Below are positions 50,762 to 62,907 of a stretch of 64,000 nucleotides of DNA, piece after piece. A program made the translations under genes and the position numbers. Each line of letters opens with the position of its first letter. The first letter of the stretch is position 1. Where the stretch lies: NCBI GenBank assembly GCA_964019135.1, contig OZ025257.1:27202352-27266351 (forward strand), read 5' to 3'. The stretch comes from Arenicola marina. Lineage: Eukaryota; Annelida; Polychaeta; Arenicolidae. The notes under the pieces were generated by a model. That model worked only from the letters and a program-made list of their open reading frames with translations, had not been told where the DNA came from and made no database searches.

Positions 50762-52797
50762 ATGGCGAGTTGTTCCATATACATGACTAGTTGTTTCATA
50801 TACATGGAGAGTTGTTCCACATACATGGCGAGTTGTTTCACATACATGGCGAGTTGTTCCACAAACATTACTAGTTGTTCCACAAACATTACTAGTTGTT
50901 CAACATATGACGAGTTGTTCCATATTCATAACTAGTTGTTCAACATATATGGCGAGTTGTTCCACATACCTGGCGAGTTGTTCCACATACATGACTAGTT
51001 GTTTCATATACATGGAGAGTTGTTCCACATACATGGCGAGTTGTTCCACATACCTGGCGAGTTGTTCCACATACATGACTAGTTGTTTCATATACATGGA
51101 GAGTTGTTCCACATACATGGCGAGTTGTTTCACATACATGGCGAGTTGTTCCACAAACATTACTAGTTGTTCAACATATGACGAGTTGTTCCATATTCAT
51201 AACTAGTTGTTCAACATATATGGCGAGTTGTTCCACATACATGACGAGCTGTTCTATATACATGGCGAGTTGTTCCACATGCAAAACTGGTTGTTCAACA
51301 TACATAACTAGCTGTTCCTCACACATGGCTAGTTGTTTCTCATATATGATGAGTTGTTTCCTATACAAGGCTAGTTGTTCCACATACATAACTAGTTGTT
51401 CCATATACATAACTAGTTTTTCCACATGCATGCATGACTAGTTGTTCCACATACAGTACTAGTTGTTTCATATATATGGCAAGTTGTTCCACATACATTA
51501 CCAGTTGTTCCATATATATGGCGAGTTGTTCCATATACATGGCGAGTTGTTTCATATATATGGCGAGTTGTTCCACAAACATTATCAGTTGTTCCATATA
51601 CATGGCGAGTTGTTTCATATACATGGCGAGTTGTTCCACAAACATGGTGAGTTGTTCCATATACATTACCAGTTGATCCATATACATGGCGAGTTGTTCC
51701 ACATACATGGCCAGTTGTTCCACATACATTATCAGTTGTTCCATATACATGGCCAGTTGCTCCACATACATTACCAGTTGTTCCACATATATGGCGAGTT
51801 GTTCCACATACATTACCAGTTGTTCAATATATATGGCGAGTTGTTCCAGATACATGGCGAGTTGTTCCATATATATAGCGAGTTGTTCTACATACATTAC
51901 CAGTTGTTCCACATATATGGCGAGTTGTTCCACATACATGGCGAGTTGTTCCACATACATGGCGAGTTGTTCCACATACATGGCGAGTTGTTCCATATAC
52001 ATGGCGAGTTGTTCCACATACATGACTAGTTGTTCCACATATATGGCGAGTTGTTCCACATACATGGCCAGTTGTTCCACATACATTATCAGTTGTTCCA
52101 TATATACATGGCCAGTTGCTCCACATACATTATCAGTTGCTCCATATATACATGGCCAGTTGTTCCACATACATTACCAGTTGTTCAATATATATGGCGA
52201 GTTGTTCCACATACATTACCAGTTGTTCCATATATATGGCGAGTTGTTCCATATACATGGCGAGTTGTTTCATATATATGGCGAGTTGTTCCACATACAT
52301 TATCAGTTGTTCCATATACATGGCGAGTTGTTCCACAAACATGGTGAGTTGTTCCATATACATTACCAGTTGTTCCATATACATGGCGAGTTGTTCCACA
52401 TACATGGCCAGTTGTTCCACATACATTATCAGTTGCTCCATATATACATGGCCAGTTGCTCCACATACATTACCAGTTGTTCCACATATATGGCGAGTTG
52501 TTCCACATACATTACCAGTTGTTCAATATATATGGCGAGTTGTTCCAGATACATGGCGAGTTGTTCCATATACATGGCGAGTTGTTCCATATATATAGCG
52601 AGTTGTTCCACATACATTACCAGTTGTTCCACATATATGGCGAGTTGTTCCACATACATGGCGAGTTGTTCCACATATATGGATAGTTGTCCCACATACA
52701 TGGCGAGTTCCACATACACGGCGAGTTGTTCCAGATACATGGCGAGTTGTTCCACATACATGGCGAGTTGTTCCACATATATGACGAGTTGTTCCAC
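50762..52797. repeat. 21-bp minisatellite, about 97 copies
   Basis: Unit ttccacatacatggcgagttg with mainly substitutions and few length changes. As 21 is a multiple of three, long frames stay open on both strands; on minus the repeat reads as heptads MYVEQLA (up to 269 codons). There is no start context, splice signal or flanking exon, so it is treated as noncoding. It lies between the 5' end of GMPR and the 3' end of the transglutaminase. Confidence 0.93.
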
Positions 52798-53603
52798 AAA
52801 GGACAGTCTTTTGAACCGAATCGACATAAGCGTAAGTTATCCGCAAAAATCTGTGTAGAAATAGTTATAGTATGACAGACACTAAGAATGATGGTACATC
52901 GTGTTTTTTATTGACATATTAAAAATAAAATGAAGTTTTTAAAACAGCGTTATACACAACATATATACTACCCGTCAGACGACGCTCTAATGCATTAATT
53001 GATTGAGTACATCGCCAGTAGACAACATAGCGAAATATATACAAGTATTCAACGTTATATAACTAGGAAAATTTGCATTTTCCTGATATTAAAACATACT
53101 CAAGCGTTTTGTCGGAAGCCTGGTCCTCGCAAACACTGATTTATTCAAATTTATCAATACAATCACATATAAAACACGAGAAATATGGATAAATGTAAAT
53201 ATTGTCATGTAAACAAGGCATTTTGTTTCGCAATTGGAAAGTGGATACTTGAATACATATTTATGACGATCGATTAACAGCTGCGTGAAGGCGCGTACGT
53301 TCTTACTGGCAAGTCATTCACGGAGATAAGTGAAATGGAATAAAATACACGGACAAATAAAATTCGCACTCAACATGAAAGTATACTGTCGTTGTCATGT
53401 TTTTTTTCATAAATAGCCCATATATTTTGATCAAGAAAACCATACTTCGATTCCTGCCGTTTCATAGTTACTTATTATACCGCACAATTTCTCTAAATTG
53501 ACAGAATTGATTTTATTTGTTATCACAAAGGCACTAACTGTTATTGTTTGAGCAAATTATAGGCGACGGAAATAACATGTTATGTCATAAACAAAACAGT
53601 CAT

Positions 53604-53609
53604 TTTATT
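53604..53609 (-). terminator. Candidate poly(A) signal of the transglutaminase
   Basis: AATAAA on minus, about 155 bp past the stop; another is at 52907-52912. The stretch 52798-53761 otherwise shows only 3' UTR-like AT-rich sequence. Confidence 0.4.
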
Positions 53610-53761
53610 TTTGATATTGTGGACGGGCATGCATTTACAAAGACCAATAGGACCTGAACTTTGATTTGAATATATAGCTATATGCAAATTCCAAAAGGAA
53701 AGCGAAGGTGAAACAGCGATCTACCCATACACAAAAACAGATGCTTAACATTCGTTGAAAG

Positions 53762-56700
53762 TCACTCAACGACGATGATGTCACAAGAGCCAGTGACGTC
53801 CATCAACTCTTTTGACGTGAGACTCGCCAGCACGTGACGCTCCCCGGCGCGTTTCGCTTTCAAGGTCACCTTCAGTTCAGCTGTATCGTAGGGTCCCAAT
53901 TCCCTGTAATTCCAATAAACCAGATGAGACGATTGATGGGGGAAATGTAATATTTCACTGTAACATAATTAATATTCAATAAATAGGCGCGAACTTAAAA
54001 GCGTGTTTTTCTAGGCTGTTCTTTTTTTTCACAGAAAATAGTATACCGTATTCGGACATATATATTCGCGTCTACACTAGCAGCGAACCGGCTGCGGACT
54101 GAGACTGTTCCCCTTGGTCGGGGCACCCTCGCGAAGATGTTGTGAGAAGCGCCGAGACATCTAATGAAGGAGGGGACCATCACGACAACTGGGACTATCA
54201 CGAGAACTCACTTTTCTTTGTATCTCTTTGGCCGTTGAATGCCTGCCCCTTCGACCATCCACTCGACATCGGTCAGGGTTATCGGCATGGAATTAGTGAA
54301 TTTGACCACGCAATCAAATTCTTGTCCAACTTTAACTGTGTCTGGAGCCTGAAAACCATGCAGACGATTGAAGTATCCACATCGCGGCACCCATGACATG
54401 CGATCCCCACAAAATTTCCTTTCATGGACGCACCATATTTTAGTGCCCACATCCTCGAGCCCAACAGTTTTTTGTTTAGTTTAACCCCACGTTTAAGTAT
54501 CACCGATCCGAGCTTGCATGCATGTCAGTATGTGTATATAGCTGCTAAATCTCAAAGTATAAACGAAAGGAAATATCGCTTCTAAAATAGAGAAAATGGA
54601 GATACATGTATATATACACAACGTTCTTCGTTACCTTGAGTTCAAGGTCAGGTCTGCGCAGACGGAAGTCGTCGTTGTCGGCGTGTATCTGGTTGGTCTC
54701 CGCGACCTTGGCCAGGACGTTGATCTTGAAGGCCACTTGGTCCACAGTGAGGTGCAGGTACTCCTCCGCCGTCACCCGAAATATCGCCTCTTCCCCTTCA
54801 AGTCAAGACAAATCAATAACCGTTTAGTTAACCCAGTGAATACATAAGTAAATAACTTATGATGAGACAAGAAACAACAGATTCATTGGTAGAATAGTTA
54901 CGACGTGTTGTTCGCTGGCACTAGATCCCTTCAACAGGGCGAAGGAGCTAACAGTTTAAGGTGTTTTGCGCGCCCAGTTTTGAGCAGTCCTCATCTTGGA
55001 TATTGGATATTATATACTCTCCTTAATTCTTGGAGCTTCGCGATTCACATTTAGGAAGAATATATCATAAACTTATCCAACCGAACGTTAAACTAACGCA
55101 GGAACATTTAAATTATCCGCTAAATATAAATTATATGCAAACCAGCTTGACGTATTTGAAAACAATTACATGTATACAAAGTTTCATTTTTAACAGAAAA
55201 ACGAGACGTGCCGGGTTTAGATTGAAACGCGTGATGTGGCTCCCTTGTCTGCACCTAAGAACTTCCTGTGATGTTTGACTTACCTTTTATTGGGCCTAAG
55301 GTGAGATCGAATGCCTGAGATTTGATCTTGGCCTTGAAAACCCCGGTGTAAAAGACGGCGTTCAACGTCACGAGAACGTGGATATTTCGCTCACTGCGAC
55401 TTTTGTTCTGGACTTTGAGAACCACGTCGAAGGGGTTTCCCACCAGAATGTCATCACGCTGATGCAACTCGAACTTGACATCCTACGAAACATGAAGAAA
55501 TATAAAATCTTTCAATTACATCCTTCAAATATGAAGTAATGCAATATAGAATCAATCAGTCATTCAATGACATCCTTCAAATATGAAGTAATGCAATATA
55601 GAATCAATCAGTCCAAAGGGGAGTCAACGAAACAGCATATAACCGCATGAGTATATGAAGACAATATTGTTTGGACCACCTTAATTATTGCTCACTAACC
55701 TCGCTATCCTGAACTTTCTGTGGAGGGCTTTACCCAATTTAATAATAAAGGACAAATATTATTGGATGCGTATTCATGTATAAACCATAATGTGACAATG
55801 TTTCAGCGTTGAACGTTTTACTTAAATTAAATGATAGAATCATTCGTTGCGGCATGAAATGGACTTGATTCATACCTCCTCTTTGAAGTCATATATGTTG
55901 GGTCTAGTTGAGTGTCGGTTAGCTCTATACACAGCAGTTCGCTCAGCCTCCGAGCCTGAAATCCGAAAAGACAATGTTATAGAAGTATCGGTAAGCAAGA
56001 CACATTAGAACAGTAACTGTGATTTGCACACGGCATTGCAATAATGTATTGTACTACAACAATCTGATCAGCCTTTGATTAATAGCCCAATTAACCGGCC
56101 ATTGCTTAGACCTTTATTAGACAAGCTGGCGGCCTGATTAGCCCTATATTACACAGGCTGACGGCCTGATCAGCCCTTTATCAGACAGGCTGACGGTCTG
56201 ATCCACGCCAAGATTGGAGCATTTGAATCTGTCCCGCAGACTTGATGAGAAAATCCGTGGAGCCCTTCACTAGACATGTGGACGGCCTGATTCTAGTGTT
56301 GTGGTGCTTGTCGCCTACCTTCTTTGTACTTGTAGATATCAGTCACGTCCAGTCGGTCCTTGTCATCCTTGAAGCTTGTCCAGCGGTTTGACGCCGGTGG
56401 CGCCATCTTACGGGGACGCTTCGTGCTAATCCGTTTACCAACACTAAGGGACCGACAATGGCACAATTACATAGAGAATTATAATCTGGATATCTTATGC
56501 ATTGTCTGTATCGTCTGCTACTTAAGGGACCCAAAATAACTTGAATATGTGCTTTAGCTTTTTACATAACTACATAATATCTGTAGATGTTGTGATGTTA
56601 GTTAATCACATAAGTATAATATCGAGACTCAATGTTTCCTTTTGTTATGTAATTTCGGTTATCATCATAATCATGTTAACTTATTTATGTTCATAAGTTA

Positions 56701-59700
56701 TAACTATCTTAATAATAGATATATTACACGTTTTTCTGCATCGTGGTCTTGTACTCATCGTCTTCACCCAGAACCCAGTGGACTTTGTCGGCGTTGACCT
56801 CGGCAAAGATGAAGGGGGCGTCGTACGGGAGGGACATGTTCCCCTGCTTGATGGCGAGAAGCGAACACGGCCCGGCGCAGTAAACACCTGCAGCGCGCGA
56901 GAACCATGTTATCGTATGTAAGGATACTGATGCAAGCTCTCACCACCGATCGAATATCAATTTCATTATGACGGTGACAATTCAGATATATATTGGCAAC
57001 GCGACTTTTGGGCGGCATCCTGATTATTCAAAGGTTTAATTAATTACTTTATACTCGAAAAGAGGATACTTTGCTACATGTAATAACCTCTTACGAAAAT
57101 CAAACATATGGGTCGATATCGTCTAGCTGTTCTTACCGCCACTAGTCTCCTGAGGGGTGGCGTCGAATGCTTGCCACCCTCCGTACCCTGAGGGCAGGTC
57201 AGGGCGACTCATCCACCCCTCGTTCCATACGTGGAAATTCCTGCAAACATTATAATTAAAGACCATGACTTACACGTAAATTTGCGAAATATGATAAATA
57301 ATTAATAATCAAGTAATTCCTTCTCCAAAAAGGCTATTGATCCGCCAATGCGTAAATGCAAACATATCTCTCGTCAAAAAGATTATCACCGAGTACTAAA
57401 GATTCATGTTGCGAGGAGATGGCAATGTCAATTAACGCACATGACGTGCATTTCGACCTTGTATATTCGCTGCGTATCAAAATAAATATAGTTGTTGATC
57501 CGCAAAGGTTGTTTCGTTAAGTTCAATTACAGAAGAATGTGGACATAACTAATATCCCCGACTAATATCTGAGCATGATGTAGTGAAGCTTGATAATGTA
57601 AACATGTCAAATGCACATGTACTCTGAAACAACTCATGTCAGATAGGGATAAATATCTATCTACAATATCATCATCAGCATACTTTTCACTCTGGCTCCT
57701 ACAGTTTACTGTACGTTAATCGATGTCAAGCTGAGATAATGACTGCACCCACCAGACGGAGTCCCAGTTGCGTTCCTCGATGGGTTCCCCGTCCTGTGTC
57801 CAGTGGTAGTCGATAGAGATGCTGCCGTCCACGTCGTGGGCCGAGGCAAAATTGGTGACGCTGCGAGTCGGGATGCCGAGGGCCCTGGCCACTGAAAGGG
57901 AGTGTTGGTACATGCAGAGTCCGTGTATATGTACCTATATAATAGACCGCCCATACTCCGACACTAAGCCCCGCCCACGTTTGAGCCCTTTTCCTTAATC
58001 GTGAGTATGAAATCATAGCTGATGGTAGGTATAAGTGAGAAGTACTCATCTCTGAAACTGACCAGAAAGTGACATGCTGCTTTGTTTGTCCGACTTAATT
58101 GTTTGTCAGACATGGCGCAAGACCGGTCTTCGCCACATGATTGGATAAAAGCAACAGTGACGTCAATGAATGATTGACAAACTCGATCGATCTAATGGGG
58201 GCAGACAACGGAACACTGGGTTGTGTGGGTTGGGTTGCAAAAGCACGAGCTAAATCATTTCATATGGACCTGCAGCTTCTCCGCTCCCCTAACCGTCCAA
58301 CCCACCGGCAGCCTTCCACCTCCCTCGTGGTCTGTCTATCCCCAACCTACCACAACCCTCCTTCTCACCCTCCCACCTCCACGTACCAGTCGTGCAGACT
58401 CCGGAGAAGACCCAGCACTGGCCGAACTTGACAGGGGTCTTCTTCTCCCAGTACTCCTCCAGGATGGCCACGCTGCCCACCCAGTGGGTCGGGGGTGTGC
58501 CGTCATCGTACTTGCCTGACCAGTTGCCGGTCAGCACGCCGCCGTCATCCGAAGAGTTCACCTGTATACCAATGGCAGTGAAAGTTCAACAACAAGAATT
58601 GTGCGTTAAAGCAATATGTTCTGTAATTTGTTTATCACCAACCTTTTCTCCATGTCAAATAAGTATATATGCTGTCTTGAATTTAAATCCTGAGAGCCTG
58701 TGGGCTATCCGACGAGAAGCAAATTTGTTCACCGGAGAAGAAGTTAGTGGCCGGTTTTATATCCCTGCCCGCCTGTTCGCTATTAAGTATTCTGTGTGAT
58801 GTCGACCGCGACTCGTTAGGACGTCTGTTAGGGCCGAAAACGTCCGACTGCCGAAAACGTCCTAAATAGCTAGGAACAAACTAGCAGTTACACTTGACGT
58901 TTCAACCCCACACAATCTGCCGCTATGAAACCGCGATACGCTCGTTTTGCAGCGATGTACAAACAACACTGAGTTTTCATGGGAAGCTAGTGGGTGGGGG
59001 GGGGGGGGCGTCAGCGGTACAGCATTGGCCTCTTTGCTCTTTATGGGACTTGTCACACTCTCCAGTGGCCGTATTCATAATCGCCACTTAGGCTACGCCA
59101 CTAGACTTAGCGCCGACAAGTAGAAGATTTGTCGAGCGATTATCAGGTTTAAAATACATAAGCAGTCACCGAAAAAGTAGATTTTCTGAATTCAGAAAAT
59201 GCTAAAATGATGTTGAAGAGGATTTCTTAATCATGAGTACTACCACAGCGAGCTGGTGAGGCTAAGATGAAAATGCACATTTCGTGCGTAACTTACGAGT
59301 GGATTATGAATACGGCCCCAGACCTAGATCTACCAATTAACACAATACTTATGTGAAATTGGGAGGGTATGGAACAAATCTGGAAATATATATTTATTCT
59401 TTGATGCCTGTGTTGGGCTTGGACAAAAATCGATATCTAACTGTGCATTATATGATCCGGTCCCGTTTTGGGCAGTCCGGCGTTTTCGGCTCTCACAGAC
59501 GTCCGCGCGCGATAAAATAATCATAATTTTTAGATACTTTTAGGCTTGATTAAAAAATGTAAGAAATCTAAGATGGCGCATGTGAGTAGGCTCGCTTAAT
59601 TACAACCACATTCCGCCGCGTATTATATAGAGCGCCCTCCTTCTTATAAGAAAAGATCAGAAAATGTCGGCCTCAGACATGACTTTCCAGGCCATTTTCT

Positions 59701-62700
59701 TCTATAAGGAGTACAGCATGATACTCACAATGGCGGAGATTGCTCGGCAGACAGCAATCGGATCTCCCCAAGAGGTCACTTTGAGGTCGACTTTCTCCAA
59801 GAGATACATACAACAATCCAGCATGAAGTCTTCGAACTATGATGAAAAGTAGAAACAAGCAATCATGGACAGCTGGACATCTTCATCTAAAAGCTTTTAC
59901 GACAATAGATAGGAAAAAGATCACATTTCCCAGGACGGCCATTGTACATGATGGCAGACACAAAGGGGTTGTCAACCACCAATAATAATAAATTATGGCT
60001 CATTTAAAACCCGAGTGTGATCCACCAGTAGTGTTGAATATATGCAACGTGAATATTCAGAGAGTAAGTCACGGAAACGAGGAATACATTTACATACCTG
60101 GCCAAACTCCCACGGTTTCGATCCGATCTGTTTGTAGTTTCCAGAGTAAATCTTGCCGGAGTCGTTCAGAACGTACTCATCCCGTTCATCCTCGTTCTCC
60201 ATGTAAACAGCATCGTCTGAAGTGAAAATGAAAGTACATGTGCAAAATCATGGATTTATTGAAGCGTATATTTGCAGTGTTCAATCTTGAAATTCAGGAA
60301 TGGGATTGTAGTTTTAGTCGCAATAATCATGGCACTATAGGTGCATTATGGTACGTCTTTTACTTCTAACGGCGACATACGCAATGAGCTAGCTAAATGA
60401 CCAAACGTGACTAACTTGACATGTTGGTCTTACAAACTCGAACAGATCTGGCCTAACGACAAATCTGGGTTGTACAGTCGTAGAGTTCATCAATTGCATG
60501 TAATAAATTTGATCTACCAATAAACGATCGCATTTATTCGTTATAATCGTAATTAACGCACCTTCTTGTGGGAAACTGTCTAAATATAAATGGGGAAAAA
60601 CGAAACCATGCCCGCTTACCTTTGTTGAATGGGTTGAAGATGAGATAGATGGGGTGTTTGTGCTCGTATTTGAGGACCTCCCGCCTCTCGCCCTCCGGGT
60701 CCCTCAGCTTGCTCTCCACCCGGAGGCGCCACTTGCCGATGAGGGCGGTGGGCGGGGACAGGATGCGCAGGTTGAGTGTCTCGCTCGCCTCCTCCTTGTC
60801 GGCGATGGCCGCGCTCCAGTGACGCGCCTTGGTGCCTTTCTCAAACTTTAACACGACGGAGGTGCCTTTGCTCACCACGGGGGTCTCACCTGTATAAGAG
60901 AGTTCGGTCAAAGAACGATTAACTTCGAGAGAATCGTGGCGCTTCGACACATCTTTGATACGGTTCTAGGACAACTCCCCCCCCCCCCACGGACACCCCC
61001 CCCCCGGACCATTCCCCCCGCCGACAATTCCCCCCCGGACAACTCCCACCCCCTCGCCGACATTTCTCCCCCAGACAATTCCCCCCTAGGACAAGTTCCC
61101 CCCCGACAACTCCTCCCCCGGACAATTCCCACCTACGACAAGTTCCCCAAGAACAACCCCCCCCCCGGACAATTCCCCCCTACGACAAGTTCCCCTCAGA
61201 CAATTCCCCGCTAGGATAAATCCCCGCCCCCCCGGGCAGCTGCCCCCCGGACAACTTCCCGCCGGACAACTCCCCCCACCCGGACAATTCCCCCCCAGAC
61301 AACCACCCCCGAGGCAATTTTCTGGAAATTGCCACCAACGTCTCCCCAAACGGAGAAGCCTCGCCCCCTTTCCCCCAGACAATCCCCACCGGTCAAACTC
61401 CAACAGTGTGTTGAGCGTGTAAAGGAGCGTGGTGCTGTCTGTTCTATAGCCCGTTAGGTTGCATTGTAGATTCATTCATATAAGTGCGGTCTCAACAAGC
61501 TCACAATAAGCCCTGGGCCTCCATAGCCTTAGGCTGATGGCAGTTAACTTGTGTAACATACATCGGTGGCTCGGACGTATTAGAGAGACCTTGCGGATAT
61601 CAATGGGGTGGGAGGTATGAGGGGGTGTTTGCTGTCTAAATACTACAGGAAGAATAAAAGGTGCATATGAAAATATGGACCTGGACTGGGGGTTTGTCCG
61701 ACGGGGGATCCAGGCTGTCTGGGAGAGTATTTTCGGGTGGGAGTGACTATCTGTTTGTGGGTATGTGTTTCCAGGGGTGGTTGACGTCCGGGGGCAATTG
61801 TTAGGAGAGGAATTGTCTGGGGTGGGGAGGGGTGTCTAGGGGGCAATTGCCTCGGAGGGGAATTGCCTGGAGTGGGGGTGGAGGGGGGGTTTCCGGGTGG
61901 CAATTGCCCGGAGGAGGGAACTTACCGGGGGGGAGTTGTCCTAGGGTAAATTGTCCAGAGGGGAATAGTCGGGGGGGGGGGGGTTGCCCGGGGGGAGTTG
62001 TCCCGGGGACAGTTGTCTTGGGGGGAGTTGTCCGGTGGGGGGGGCTGTCCGGGAGGAACTGACCGAGGGGGAATTGTCTGGGGGGGGGGGGGGGCTGTCC
62101 TGCTCCCCTTTGATACATGTTTGCAAGTTAAAGAACACGAGTGACACACGCATTGCGATACTAAAAATGAATTACGATGCCTGTTGAAGAACAATTGTGA
62201 CACGTTGATACATTCGCGAAATCGGGACATGCCGATAGCATTTTGAGGAGTACACAATAGTTCAACAGGAAGACCAGCCACGTAGTACACGATAACGACA
62301 ACAGGTCCGGGAACACCCACCCACGTCGAGGATGACACGAAGGTTATCGGTTTCCTTGCTGTAGCTCCTGTCGAGTTTGATGGCGACCTGGAACTCCTGT
62401 CCTCTGCGCACCACCAGCTGTTGCTCGCCGTCGTTCCGGGCTTTCGTCATCTCGTAGATGTCGGTGTCATGGTCCAAGGTGTTGTCCTCTATCTTAAGGT
62501 CCACGCCCTTCACCTTCAGCGGTTTTACTGTCACCTCTTCTGCTCAAAACGTATGGCGTAGAATATAGAACTTATTACAAACGAAAGACTTAAAATATAT
62601 TATTATAGATGAAATACATCTGATCGCTTTAGTTTAAATAAGAGCATGTGGTTAAAAGGTAATTTCCGCGCAAGGATTAGACAATCACTGTACAAAGGAA

Positions 62701-62907
62701 ATGTGGCAAGGACTTCGTGTTTTGTTTACCTCTCGGCGTTTCCTCGGCCACGGGTTGTTCGGGTTCCGAGCCTGTCGGGGCTACGTCATACAGGTTGTAG
62801 AACCACCCGCGGGGCAGCAGTTCCCTGCGCCACCAGGCATCAGTGCCCTCGAATGTCGAGTAGTAGCTGCGCCCAGGAGTTCGACGGTACCGGCCGTACA
62901 TAGGCAT
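53762..62907 (-). CDS. Protein-glutamine gamma-glutamyltransferase (transglutaminase)
   Basis: Calcium-dependent enzyme that forms glutamyl-lysine crosslinks. Fifteen coding exons: 62730-62907, 62321-62539, 60620-60889, 60098-60216, 59729-59836, 58387-58561, 57753-57891, 57137-57240, 56728-56887, 56319-56443, 55876-55955, 55284-55482, 54635-54795, 54212-54348, 53762-53903; 771 residues. Order: about 100-residue Tyr/Arg-rich N-terminal extension, N-terminal beta domain (residues about 90-225), catalytic core, and two C-terminal barrels (from about 560). The triad is complete: Cys347 in KFGQCWVF, His406 in NFHVWNEGW, Asp429 in [11 protein letters not shown], with spacing 59 and 23 as in the family. 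Also [16 protein letters not shown]. There is no signal peptide. The extension recalls TGM1, factor XIII A and annulin; the subtype is not resolved. Exon 9 needs donor GT|GTAATA to keep frame. The ATG lies just after an acceptor-like site, so a noncoding 5' exon is likely. Confidence 0.96.
55516..55613. repeat. Two-copy 51-bp tandem duplication
   Basis: acatccttcaaatatgaagt followed by aatgcaatatagaatcaatc is present twice in transglutaminase intron 11, about 35 bp upstream of the exon 12 acceptor. Confidence 0.9.
56100..56300. repeat. Degenerate tandem repeat, about 35-bp unit
   Basis: Three to four copies around gacaggctgacggcctgatc, in transglutaminase intron 10. The unit does not reach the splice site. 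Confidence 0.75.
58826..59497. mobile_element. 672-bp TIR element nested in repeat family A
   Basis: Ends tgttagggccgaaaacg and cgttttcggctctcaca are inverted with two mismatches, continuing into a second similar block (gactgcc/ggcagtc). The flanks GACGTC at 58820-58825 and 59498-59503 form a 6-bp target duplication. The uninterrupted relative at 1374-1745 has a single gacgtc at this point. No transposase is seen, so it is non-autonomous. Confidence 0.8.
59067..59319. mobile_element. MITE family D, copy 2, nested inside the TIR element
   Basis: Ends ggccgtattcataatc and gattatgaatacggcc. The interior matches 36137-36393 inverted. It is the innermost of three nested elements. Confidence 0.75.
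60966..61390. repeat. C-rich minisatellite, arm 1
   Basis: About 20 degenerate units of ccccccggacaattcc on plus, in transglutaminase intron 2, ending about 75 bp from the exon 3 acceptor. On the transcript strand it is G-rich and may form quadruplexes. Confidence 0.9.
61790..62112. repeat. G-rich minisatellite, arm 2 (inverted relative to arm 1)
   Basis: Units such as ggggggaattgtccgggg, the reverse complement of the arm at 60966-61390, in the same intron; weaker copies extend to about 61640. The two arms can pair in the pre-mRNA. Confidence 0.88.

Larger units (their letters stand above)
58606..59610 (+). repeat. Interspersed repeat family A, copy split by an insertion
   Basis: Left part to 58825 and right part from 59498 together match 1374-1745. 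It lies in transglutaminase intron 5. Confidence 0.75.

Noticed and set aside
51361-52858. Frames of 269 and 390 codons (MYVEQLA and MASCSTY repeats)
   Set aside because: Products of the 21-bp array; several frames on both strands are open at once.
60936-62338. Pro- or Gly-rich frames in transglutaminase intron 2
   Set aside because: They read through the C-rich and G-rich arrays and are absent from the joined transglutaminase.
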